Shown piece by piece: positions 1 through 5,888 of a stretch of 12,508 bases of DNA. Both the position numbers and the translations under genes were made by a program. This DNA is from Limisphaerales bacterium (GTDB lineage: Bacteria > Verrucomicrobiota > Verrucomicrobiia > Limisphaerales > UBA11358), in contig PKZR01000341.1 of assembly GCA_003133815.1 (NCBI GenBank), positions 3,219 to 15,726 on the forward strand. The letters run 5' to 3'. The stretch's first letter is position 1, and each line of letters opens with the position of its first letter. The notes under the pieces were generated by a model. The model worked only from the letters and a program-made list of their open reading frames with translations. It did no database searches and had not been told where the DNA came from.

Positions 1-113
1 GTCCCGTGAAACAGGCTCGTCCCCTTGCTGAACTGGATCACCGCAACGGCCAGCAGCGCCAGCCCGACAAAAACGAACAGGCCGACTTTTAATTCCAAGC
101 GTTTGCTATCCAT
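1..113 (-). CDS. MCE/MlaD-family protein, N-terminal fragment
   Basis: Only the first 37 codons are present; the gene leaves the window on the left. The product begins MDSKRLELKVGLFVFVG, followed by a hydrophobic stretch and an FSKGTSLF segment. A short charged N-terminus, a single membrane anchor starting with 'KVGLFV', and a following 'G-x-x-L-F' is the usual opening of MCE proteins (MlaD, the substrate-binding part of Mla-type ABC lipid transporters), which sit in the inner membrane facing the periplasm. The MCE beta-barrel domain itself is outside the window, so the call rests on the N-terminus alone. ATG at 113 is the only plausible start; no clear Shine-Dalgarno precedes it. The 5' leader contains three near-copies of an 8-base unit (AACAAACG on the plus strand, about 119-141). 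Confidence 0.7.
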   Translation of the reverse strand, partial: MDSKRLELKVGLFVFVGLALLAVAVIQFSKGTSLFHG

Positions 114-156
114 CGCGGACAAACTAACAAACGAACAAACGTTGCGCCAGCGTTCG

Positions 157-191
157 ATTCTTCAATATTGAGCGTGTTACTTTTGAAGAAT
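157..191. repeat. 9-bp perfect inverted repeat
   Basis: ATTCTTCAA at 157-165 is the exact reverse complement of TTGAAGAAT at 183-191, separated by 17 nt. It lies about 45-80 bp upstream of the MCE-like start on the minus strand, where an operator or leader hairpin is possible. No T-tract follows on either strand, so a terminator is unlikely. Confidence 0.4.
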
Positions 192-240
192 TCGAGGGAG
201 TGGATAGCAGTGTCACGGATGTGGCTGACATCTTGTTCAG

Positions 241-339
241 ATGTCTGACTATCAGCAGGTTTGGAAGCGGCATCGTTGGGTTATTTTGGCTGCAGGGACG
301 GTCCTTGCCATTGCTGTTTTTTGCATGACGCGCGATTGA
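241..339 (+). CDS. possible 32-residue single-pass membrane microprotein
   Basis: ATG at 241 opens a 32-codon frame ending in TGA at 337-339, with an in-frame stop shortly upstream (226-228). The peptide has a polar, basic N-terminus (MSDYQQVWKRHR), then a hydrophobic segment of about 17 residues (from WVILAAG to AVF), and ends CMTRD. A positive patch before a single helix is what a small inner-membrane protein with cytoplasmic N-terminus looks like. A short GC hairpin with a GTTT tail (340-363) follows the stop directly. Against it: no Shine-Dalgarno sequence, no recognised family, and an ORF this short can arise by chance. Confidence 0.3.
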   Translation: MSDYQQVWKRHRWVILAAGTVLAIAVFCMTRD

Positions 340-516
340 CCGGCCTGACAAGAAGCCGGGTTTAACCGTCGTCCTGTCCGCCGCGCCTTCGGACGAATCC
401 TGTTGCCTCATTTTTCTGTAACCTCCCGCGACCGGTTTGCCTCTGGCATTATAACCCTTTTGGCCAAATCCATGGGGGTGATAACGGTAAAATTAAACAA
501 ACAATCAAAGGATCGC

Positions 517-1044
517 ATGAAAAAGAGAACTTTTCTGATAATGACGGTGGCCGCAGGCTTGCTCTGCGCGACCACATTTCAAGCCGTGGCGCAAGCCGGC
601 GGCGGTGGTGGCGGTGGCGGTGGCGGCGGTGGCCGCGGCGGTGGGCGTGGTGGCGTGTTGACGCAGGATCAAAACACCCAGATTCGCACGGCCGTTCAAG
701 GTTCGGCAGATTTGACTGCATTGACAACCAAACTTGCCGCAGCCCAAAAGGATGCGATTGATGCCGCCCTTGCTCCGGACGCGACTGAAGCGAGCGTCCG
801 TGCCAAAGTCGAAGCCGTGTCCGCAATCCAGACTGACATCGCTGTGATGCGCTATACCGTGGCAATAAAACCGGTTGTGCCTTCGATTACAGCCGATCAA
901 AAGACCCAGATTGACGCGGCACCGCCCGCTGCGGTTTATGGTCAATTGTTCGGTGGTGGTTTTGGCGGCGGTCGTGGCGGCGGTGGCCGACGCGGTGGTG
1001 GCGGTGGTGGTGGCGGTAACGGTGGCGGCGCTGCTGGTAACTAA
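517..1044 (+). CDS. secreted glycine-rich protein with two LTxxQ-like motifs
   Basis: This encodes 175 residues. The start ATG at 517 has AAAGGA at 507-512 just upstream and opens a classical Sec signal peptide (KKR, hydrophobic core, cleavage near AVAQA at 23-27), so the protein acts in the periplasm or outside. After cleavage comes a run of 12 glycines (28-39) and Arg-broken Gly (to 46), a helical Ala/Thr/Gln-rich core (47-140), then a second Gly/Arg-rich tail (146-172). The core starts VLTQDQ (48-52) and repeats as SITADQ (123-128), both resembling the LTxxQ motif of the Spy/CpxP/periplasmic metal-sensor group. In many soil bacteria small Gly-rich LTxxQ-like proteins occur without known role. 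It is flanked by its own terminator, so it is probably monocistronic. A Spy-like chaperone or stress role is possible, but the homology is weak. Confidence 0.8.
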   Translation: MKKRTFLIMTVAAGLLCATTFQAVAQAGGGGGGGGGGGGRGGGRGGVLTQDQNTQIRTAVQGSADLTALTTKLAAAQKDAIDAALAPDATEASVRAKVEAVSAIQTDIAVMRYTVAIKPVVPSITADQKTQIDAAPPAAVYGQLFGGGFGGGRGGGGRRGGGGGGGGNGGGAAGN

Positions 1045-1067
1045 TCTGCCATACACATTCAATTCTC

Positions 1068-1104
1068 AAGCCACTGCGCATTTGCGCAGTGGCTTTTTGC
1101 TTTT
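1068..1104 (+). terminator. strong intrinsic terminator
   Basis: A 13-bp perfect stem (1068-1080 with 1083-1095; core CCACTGCGCA/TGCGCAGTGG) is followed directly by TTTTTGCTTTT. The 2-nt nominal spacer means the real loop opens one base pair. It lies 24 bp after the stop of the glycine-rich gene and ends that transcript before the EamA gene. Confidence 0.9.
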
Positions 1105-1176
1105 CAGCATGGGGTCCAGACTGTTGAGGCACAAATTTTCATTCGCAACGGTTCCGCTTTGGCTTAACTTCGCCGC

Positions 1177-2094
1177 GTGCCGAAGCAAAAAAACAATGCC
1201 GTCATCGCCGGAGGCCTGCTGTTCACCATTTTTCTCTGGGGCGGCAACAACACAGGGACCAAGTGGCTGGTGATGTCGTGGCCGCCGGTCTGGATGGGCT
1301 GCCTGCGGCTGATTTGCGCCGGGCCGATGCTGCTCGTGGCGCTGCGCTTCACCACTTGGCTGGGCGAATGGCGCGCGCTGACGCCGGTTCAATGGCGGCA
1401 ATTGTGGTTGCGCGGAGGCTTGAGCCTGGCGGCTTACATCATCGCCTTCAACTGGGCGTTGCGTCTCACTGCCGCGTCGCATGTGGCGCTGTGCCTCGGA
1501 GCGTCGCCGGTCTGGGCGCTGGTCTGGGAGGAAAGGCCGAAACGTAACTGGGTGAGCGTGCGGCGTTATGGCGCGGCGCTGCTGGCCGTGGCGGGCGTGG
1601 CCGTGCTGTTCTGGCCGGCGCTTCAGTCTGCAAAATTGAGTTTGCTCGGGGATTTTCTGGGTCTTGTATCGAGCATCTTGTGGGCGGTGTTCAGCAAGCA
1701 GGTCCGCTTCCTTGGCGCAGGCTTGAGCGGCGTGGAAGTGGCGGCGCACACGATGTGGATGGCGGGCGTCTGGCTGTTGCCGGTGGGATTGATTGAGATT
1801 GCGGCGCGCGGTTTCACCATCAACGCGCCGCAGTTCGGCGTGCTGGCGTTCTGCGTCCTGCTGGGCGCGGTAATTCCCTACGCGCTCTGGAACAGCGCGC
1901 TCCGCCACTGGCGCACCAGCCAGGTGATGCTCTTCAACAACCTCATACCCGTGAGCACGATGACGTGGGCGCATATTTACCTCGGCGAACCCATCACGCA
2001 CACGTTCTGGGCGGCGATGATATTGATCGTGGCCGGCGTGGTGCTGGGGCAGGCGGACTGGTCGAAATATTTCAGCCTTCCGGAAAGCTTTTGA
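1177..2094 (+). CDS. EamA-domain (DMT superfamily) transporter
   Basis: The 305-residue protein is the usual length for a ten-helix drug/metabolite transporter, built of two EamA repeats of about 140 residues each in the inner membrane. The opening helix (GGLLFTIFLWGGNNTGTKW) is typical of repeat 1. The second half ends with the family signature around YLGEPITHTFWAA followed by GVVLG, the 'L-G-E ... G-x-x-L-I' closing motif. Family members export amino acids, purines or other small metabolites; the substrate cannot be read from sequence. The start is GTG at 1177 with no strong ribosome site, 73 bp after the upstream terminator. GC at third positions is high and the whole antisense strand is open, which produces a long spurious minus-strand ORF. 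A separate gene (cupin) follows after 87 bp. Confidence 0.9.
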   Translation: MPKQKNNAVIAGGLLFTIFLWGGNNTGTKWLVMSWPPVWMGCLRLICAGPMLLVALRFTTWLGEWRALTPVQWRQLWLRGGLSLAAYIIAFNWALRLTAASHVALCLGASPVWALVWEERPKRNWVSVRRYGAALLAVAGVAVLFWPALQSAKLSLLGDFLGLVSSILWAVFSKQVRFLGAGLSGVEVAAHTMWMAGVWLLPVGLIEIAARGFTINAPQFGVLAFCVLLGAVIPYALWNSALRHWRTSQVMLFNNLIPVSTMTWAHIYLGEPITHTFWAAMILIVAGVVLGQADWSKYFSLPESF

Positions 2095-2101
2095 TTTCAA
2101 A

Positions 2102-2173
2102 TCCTCCTCATCGTCATGCTCGTCCTCGTTCCCAATAATTTGAGGATGACGATGAGGACGAGAATGAGGATGA
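2102..2173. repeat. imperfect inverted repeat of GAGGATGA-type units overlapping the cupin RBS
   Basis: The 87-bp gap between the EamA and cupin genes is largely low-complexity GAYGAGGA/TCCTCRTC sequence. Two alternative pairings exist: 2108-2127 with 2154-2173 (18 of 20 match), or 2102-2121 with 2142-2161 (18 of 20, including 13 perfect pairs TCCTCATCGTCAT/ATGACGATGAGGA). The right arm includes GAGGA at 2166-2170, the only Shine-Dalgarno candidate for ATG 2182, so folding could hide it. No T-run follows, so this is not a plain terminator. Confidence 0.7.
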
Positions 2174-2181
2174 TTTAATTT

Positions 2182-2550
2182 ATGGACATCAAGAATCTAA
2201 ATGAAGTGCCTTCGTTCATCACGAAGGACGGCTCGGAAATCCGCGAACTTCTCGCCCACCGCAATTCCGCCATCCGCAACCAGAGCCTCGCCGAGGCGCG
2301 GCTGCCCGTGGGCGGCGCGACGCAGGAACATTTTCATCCGCTGGCGGAGGAGATTTATTACATCACGCACGGCACTGGGAAAATCCGTATCGAATGCGCG
2401 ACGCGCGAAGTGAGGGCAGGGGACGCCATCGCCATTCCGCCCGGCCAGAAGCACAAGCTCTGGAACACCGGGAACGAGCCGCTGCGCCTGCTCTGCTGCT
2501 GCGCGCCCGCCTACGAGAACAGCGACACCGTCATCACGGAAAATGTGTGA
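2182..2550 (+). CDS. single-domain cupin protein
   Basis: This is a 122-residue one-domain cupin. Both cupin motifs are clear. Motif 1 spans the GG-x-x-x-x-H-F-H-x-x-x-E stretch at about residues 44-56 (GGATQEHFHPLAEE), giving two His and a Glu metal ligand. Motif 2 is GDAIAIPPGQKHKLWN, matching G(x)5PxG(x)2H(x)3N with the fourth His ligand. A metal-binding beta-barrel is therefore expected; family members range from mannose-6-phosphate isomerase-like enzymes to sugar or small-molecule sensors. The C-terminus carries an unusual CCC triplet (LLCCCAP). The start ATG 2182 is preceded by GAGGA 11 nt upstream, inside the inverted repeat. No neighbour points to a pathway; the specific reaction is unknown. 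Confidence 0.9.
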   Translation: MDIKNLNEVPSFITKDGSEIRELLAHRNSAIRNQSLAEARLPVGGATQEHFHPLAEEIYYITHGTGKIRIECATREVRAGDAIAIPPGQKHKLWNTGNEPLRLLCCCAPAYENSDTVITENV

Positions 2551-2622
2551 ACGAGGAAGACGGAAATGCAGGTGAAGCTGGATCAAGAAGATGCAAATGA
2601 CACCGGGTCACCTGACAAATGC

Positions 2623-2832
2623 TCACGCTGCCTTGGGATCAAATTTCCACGTCGCCGGATGGAAACAGTAAATGTGTGAACCGCAGATCTCCGCGTATTT
2701 GCAATCCTGCGGTTCAGGCACCAGGCAATAAAGCAAATGACTTATCCCGCTGGGCTTGACACGGCACAAGGTGAAATCCGGCAGCATTCGGGAAGGCTTT
2801 GGATCTGGCTTTCTGTCAGGTTCAAGTGACAT
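2623..2832 (-). CDS. small Cys-rich hypothetical protein
   Basis: This 69-residue ORF begins MSLEPDRKPDPKP and ends with a Cys/His cluster: C44-x5-C50-x5-C56-x-H58-P, with C23 and C36 earlier. Regular Cys spacing plus the conserved-looking 'C-F-H-P' end suggests a small metal-binding or zinc-ribbon-like fold rather than chance. I do not recognise a named family. The ATG at 2832 has no Shine-Dalgarno; an internal Met at residue 16 is an alternative start. It follows, on the same strand, an open frame that stops at 2857 and may be a gene remnant. The opposite strand has no competing gene, which favours it being real. Confidence 0.5.
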   Translation of the reverse strand: MSLEPDRKPDPKPSRMLPDFTLCRVKPSGISHLLYCLVPEPQDCKYAEICGSHIYCFHPATWKFDPKAA

Positions 2833-2856
2833 GATGGAAATTGAAGCACTACGCCG

Positions 2857-3003
2857 TTAATCCGCAACAACAATCTTTTCAAACACGAACCGGCTTGCCA
2901 GCGTAATGTTATTGCCTTTGGCGTCGGGAAAATCCAAATTTCCCGCCGTTTCGGAGCGTGGAGTATGAAGTTTAATCCAATTTGCTGAATCAACCGGCGT
3001 CAG
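2857..3003 (-). pseudogene. possible 3' remnant of a degraded gene
   Basis: A minus-strand frame of 48 codons ends in TAA at 2857-2859 and reads like protein, with LTPVDSANWIKLHTPRSE near its start and ASRFVFEKIVVAD at its end. It has no ATG, GTG or TTG near its beginning; upstream it runs only into antisense of the oxygenase gene at 3016. It could be the tail of a gene truncated when the oxygenase region arrived, or a chance open frame. The composition (balanced codons, aromatic and charged residues) is the only positive evidence. Confidence 0.25.
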
Positions 3004-3015
3004 CCGCCTGTCCGC

Positions 3016-3801
3016 ATGAAACCTAAAGACCTGATTTTGCTGGCCATCGTCGCCGTCGTTGTCTGGCTGCTGCCGAAGCTGTCGCTCTTTTACATCGTTT
3101 GCGGGCTGCTGGATTTCCGTCGCAGCAAACGGTTTGAGGCGGCCAACTGGCGGCGCTACTTTTTCGGCAACGGAATCCTGACATGGTTCCTCTCGCCGTT
3201 CAACCTACTCACGGATCTGCTGTGCGCAAGAAACCGGGGCATCTACCAATTGACTGACCTGCCCGATGAATGCCAGAAAGAAATCAGGCTGTTGATGTCG
3301 CTCGCGGACAACGAGCCGAAGATCATCAGCGAATTGAGCAAACGGATGACCGAGAAGAAGCGCGGCATGATTTTCTTCAAATGGTATGGCAAGAACATCA
3401 CCAACACCCTGACCATCCCGGAATTCCATCAGCCGTTCAAATACATCAAGACCATTGGCGTCTCCATCTTCAACAAGAACCAGAGCACCTCCACGCATTA
3501 CGGCCCGCTGCGCATCACCCTGCGCGTGCTTTACAACCTCGTCCCGCTCAAGAACGACGCCATCTACATCGCGGCGGCCAACCAGAAACATCTCTGGCAC
3601 GACAACCCGCTCTTCATTTTCGACGACACGCTCGTCCACCAGTCCGTCAACGGCTCCGACCAGCTCCGCTACTGCATGTTCGTGGACATCCTGCGGCCCA
3701 CGCGCCAGTTGTCCCTGATGGGATTCTTTTTGAGCATCGTCCGGAGTCTCATCATTTCCTTCAACCGGATTTTTTACAAGAACTGGGACATGATCAAGTG
3801 A
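3016..3801 (+). CDS. aspartyl/asparaginyl beta-hydroxylase family protein (LpxO-like)
   Basis: The 261-residue protein has an N-terminal membrane helix (about 5-32) followed by an AspH-type double-stranded beta-helix domain (about 110-228). The Fe(II)/2-oxoglutarate site is intact: H161 in the HYG motif, R170 nine residues later, H208 in FDDTLVHQSVN, and R218 ten residues after that. The His-x9-Arg and His-x10-Arg spacings match mammalian AspH as I recall it; this family uses only two His iron ligands, with Gly (G163) where others have Asp. The domain ends FVDILRP, also a family hallmark. Membrane-anchored bacterial members include LpxO, which 2-hydroxylates a lipid A acyl chain; an envelope lipid substrate is plausible but unproven. 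ATG 3016 gives the anchor helix directly. An ABC-2 permease follows 136 bp downstream. Confidence 0.88.
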   Translation: MKPKDLILLAIVAVVVWLLPKLSLFYIVCGLLDFRRSKRFEAANWRRYFFGNGILTWFLSPFNLLTDLLCARNRGIYQLTDLPDECQKEIRLLMSLADNEPKIISELSKRMTEKKRGMIFFKWYGKNITNTLTIPEFHQPFKYIKTIGVSIFNKNQSTSTHYGPLRITLRVLYNLVPLKNDAIYIAAANQKHLWHDNPLFIFDDTLVHQSVNGSDQLRYCMFVDILRPTRQLSLMGFFLSIVRSLIISFNRIFYKNWDMIK

Positions 3802-3937
3802 CGGCAATGCTCATGCCGAATATTCCCTAGTGTCGGGCCTGTGGCTTGAAATCAGATCGCAACGCAATCACCGCAACTTCAACACGGTTAATTCCATTGG
3901 CCATTTTCCGATGCACGGTTAAATTAGCCGCTCGCGG

Positions 3938-4738
3938 ATGAAAAAATACCTGCAAGTCATCGGCATCGGGATTCAGAACAACCTGACCTACCGCTTCAAT
4001 TATTTGACGCGGACGTTGTTCAGCTTCATCCCGCTCTTTGCCATGATCGCCCTCTGGCAGAAGATCGGCGGCCCGGCGCACTCCGGCTGGACGCTCTCGG
4101 AAACGGTTTTTTACTACCTGCTCGTCGCCGTGGTGGACGTCTTCACCGCCGTCAACGAGGACGACTGGCAGATCGCCGCCGACATCCGCGACGGCGCCAT
4201 CAGCCAGTTCCTGCTCAAGCCCATTGATTATCTCTGGTACCGGCTCTGCCTCTTTTTTTCCGGGCGCATCACCTTCGTGATGATGGCGGCCGTCCCGCTG
4301 GCGGTCTTCATCTTCTGTTTCCGGCAATATTTCCTGCTTCCGGCGGACGGCACGGCCATGGTTGTGTTTCCCATCTCGCTCGTGCTCACCGCGCTGCTGC
4401 AATTCTTCACCTCTTACGCCATGGCCATGCTCGCCTTCTGGCTGCTGGAAATCTCCACGCTCATCTTCATCCTGTTCTCGTTTGAGTATATAGCCAGCGG
4501 CCACATGTTTCCGCTGCCGTTTCTACGCGACCAGCTGCCCCTGCTGGAACGCGTGCTCATGTTCACTCCGTTTCCGTATCAGATGTATTTTCCCGTGGCG
4601 GTTTACATGGGCAAGATTTCCGGCGCGGACCTGTGGAGCGGTCTGCTGGCGCAATTCATCTGGGTGATCCTCTCCTACGCCCTCGCGCGGTTTATGTGGC
4701 GTCGCGGCGTGACGAAATATTCCGCGTTCGGCGGTTGA
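3938..4738 (+). CDS. ABC-2 type permease (COG3694-like / ABC-2 family PF06182)
   Basis: The 266-residue protein has about six membrane helices and the layout of the ABC-2 family permease group: an N-terminal amphipathic start (MKKYLQVIGIGIQNNLTYRF), a first helix ending FAMIALW, a cytoplasmic stretch with DIRDGAISQFLLKPIDY, and a C-terminal FTPFPYQMYFPVAVYMG stretch. The 'R-x-G-x-I-s-x-x-L-L-K-P-i' and 'f-P-f-x-x-x-y-f-P' motifs are characteristic of this permease type. These permeases normally work as heteropairs with a second permease and an ATPase encoded next to them. Here neither is present: the upstream gene is an oxygenase and the downstream gene is convergent. Partners must be elsewhere, or the operon has broken up. 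Export of a lipid or small molecule is a guess. No clear ribosome site precedes ATG 3938. Confidence 0.85.
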   Translation: MKKYLQVIGIGIQNNLTYRFNYLTRTLFSFIPLFAMIALWQKIGGPAHSGWTLSETVFYYLLVAVVDVFTAVNEDDWQIAADIRDGAISQFLLKPIDYLWYRLCLFFSGRITFVMMAAVPLAVFIFCFRQYFLLPADGTAMVVFPISLVLTALLQFFTSYAMAMLAFWLLEISTLIFILFSFEYIASGHMFPLPFLRDQLPLLERVLMFTPFPYQMYFPVAVYMGKISGADLWSGLLAQFIWVILSYALARFMWRRGVTKYSAFGG

Positions 4739-4790
4739 GGGGATACGCCCTGCCGCCTCTCCGCAACTGCCGACAGTATTTCCGCCAAAA

Positions 4791-5438
4791 TCACGTCGCC
4801 GTCGGCGAAATCAAATCCAGCCGGAACACCTTGATGGCGTTGAGCATGAATTGAATCGCCACCGCCGCCAGCAACAGTCCCATGATGCGTATGGCGATGC
4901 TCATGGCGATGGGGTTCAGCCACTTTGCGCCGCGCGCCGCCACCCGCAGGATGAAATAGCTCGCCAGCATCACCGTCGCAATACAGCCATAGAGCGCCAC
5001 ATGTTCGGCAAGGTTCTTCGCCTCGTTTTGCAGCACGATGGTTGTGGAGATTGCGCCCGGGCCGGACAGCATGGGAATGGCCAGCGGCGTGACGGCGATG
5101 TCCGTCTTTTCCGCCCCGGCCCTGGTTTCCTCGTGTGTTTCCTGCACGCGTGAACGCTGGGCTCGCAACATGTCCAGCGCCACCAGCAGCAGAACGATGC
5201 TCGCCGCGATCTGAAAGGCCGGCATGGTGATGCCCATGACCTTGAACACCAGCGTTCCGGCAATGGAAAACAACAGCAGCACTCCCGCCGCCACGCAGCA
5301 GGCCAGCCGCGCCATGCGCGTGCGCTGCTCCGTCGTGTCATTGGGGGTCATCGCCAGAAACGCCGGCACCGTGGCCAGCGGATCCACGATCACAAACAGC
5401 GAACTCGCCGCCAGCAAAATGTATTCGGGCAGGTTCAA
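4791..5438 (-). CDS. MarC family integral membrane protein
   Basis: The 215-residue, six-helix protein is the standard length for the MarC family. Signatures are the opening LFVIVDPLATVPAFLAMT, the central PLAIPMLSGPGAISTTI (reentrant-loop motif), and the final helix IRIMGLLLAAVAIQFMLNAIK. The two halves (P-x-x-x-P-x-F-L and P-l-x-x-P-x-x-x-G-P-G) form the family's inverted repeat. MarC proteins were once linked to multiple antibiotic resistance but that role was not confirmed; transport function is unassigned. The only in-frame start below a TGA stop is TTG at 5438 (or a CTG three codons upstream). The small Cys protein gene ends 72 bp upstream on the same strand, so co-transcription is possible. 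It is convergent with the ABC-2 permease. Confidence 0.92.
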   Translation of the reverse strand: MNLPEYILLAASSLFVIVDPLATVPAFLAMTPNDTTEQRTRMARLACCVAAGVLLLFSIAGTLVFKVMGITMPAFQIAASIVLLLVALDMLRAQRSRVQETHEETRAGAEKTDIAVTPLAIPMLSGPGAISTTIVLQNEAKNLAEHVALYGCIATVMLASYFILRVAARGAKWLNPIAMSIAIRIMGLLLAAVAIQFMLNAIKVFRLDLISPTAT

Positions 5439-5510
5439 GGAAACCAGATTAAGGGCGGATGGGAAAAATTGTCATGTCAAATCGCGTCCGGTGCGGCGGC
5501 GCGGATGAAT

Positions 5511-5678
5511 TCATTCTTTGGGAAAGAAGCTGATGACATCGGGCAGTTCCCTGCCGTTGGAGGCGGATTTCCATTTGCCGTCCACGTCCAGAAAGCCCAT
5601 GCACCGGAAATCTTCACATTGCACCCAGTAACAGATGCCTTTTTCCGGAACCAGTTCGGGCGGTAGCGTAACATTCAT
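5511..5678 (-). CDS. 55-residue Cys-containing hypothetical protein
   Basis: ATG at 5678 opens a 55-residue frame. The peptide has three evenly spaced cysteines, C16-x4-C21-x4-C26, in an aromatic context (ICYWVQ, EDFRCMGFLDVDGKW), and ends in a beta-strand-like ELPDVISFFPKE. The pattern of a short beta-rich domain closing on 'D-G-K-W ... L-P-x-V' looks like a real small protein; I do not know a named family. A TTG at 5738 would add 20 residues, but that extension is compositionally different, so the ATG is preferred. No Shine-Dalgarno is visible. MarC lies 72 bp downstream on the same strand, and a membrane-protein gene is divergent 210 bp away. Confidence 0.55.
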   Translation of the reverse strand: MNVTLPPELVPEKGICYWVQCEDFRCMGFLDVDGKWKSASNGRELPDVISFFPKE

Positions 5679-5774
5679 AGTTGCATTTATTTTTCTATTG
5701 GCTTGTAAGCACGATAATTCTTCCACGGCGAATCTCAATGGGGTGAAACCCGAAGAACCGGCACATCCGGCCGG

Positions 5775-5790
5775 TCCGGCATATGCCGGA
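5775..5790. promoter_or_regulatory. 16-bp perfect palindrome in a divergent intergenic region
   Basis: TCCGGCATATGCCGGA is a perfect 16-bp palindrome, located midway in the 210-bp region between the divergent 55-residue Cys gene (start 5678) and the membrane protein gene (start 5889). The size and symmetry fit an operator for a dimeric helix-turn-helix regulator. As RNA it would form a tight hairpin, but there is no T-tract. No regulator gene is adjacent, so the binder is unknown. Confidence 0.45.
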
Positions 5791-5888
5791 TCCCACGCGC
5801 GGATTTCCTTGATGATGTCGGATGAGAAACCAACCGCGCAGAAAATCTCCTTCCCGCTCTGTCGTCAGAAGATTATCGTGCTGGCTCC

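Larger units (their letters stand above)
114..516. other. 403-bp intergenic region with inverted repeats
   Basis: No long gene is supported here; the longer open frames lack starts with ribosome sites and protein-like composition. It contains the 8-base repeat leader of the MCE gene (119-141), a 9-bp perfect inverted repeat ATTCTTCAA/TTGAAGAAT (157-165 with 183-191, 17-nt loop), a possible 32-codon ORF (241-339), and a 5-bp GC hairpin right after it (340-344 with 355-359). A TATAAC hexamer at 450-455 could be a -10 element for the glycine-rich gene at 517, but no convincing -35 lies 16-18 bp upstream. Confidence 0.5.

Noticed and set aside
505..1062. Ala/Thr-rich minus-strand ORF opposite the glycine-rich gene
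   Set aside because: Produced by antisense reading of GGY triplets; no start signal or domain.
1066..2100. 344-residue minus-strand ORF opposite the EamA gene
   Set aside because: It is Arg/His/Gln/Pro-rich with no domain, and exactly antisense to a clear transporter with high third-position GC; a shadow frame.
3205..3807. 200-residue minus-strand ORF opposite the oxygenase
   Set aside because: Val/Asp/Glu-rich antisense frame of a gene with intact catalytic residues.
3802..3937. Terminator after the oxygenase (CGGCA/TGCCG at about 3803)
   Set aside because: Only 5 bp with a 7-nt loop and no T-tract.
3827..4504. 225-residue minus-strand ORF opposite the ABC-2 permease
   Set aside because: Highly charged low-complexity composition, antisense to a hydrophobic gene.
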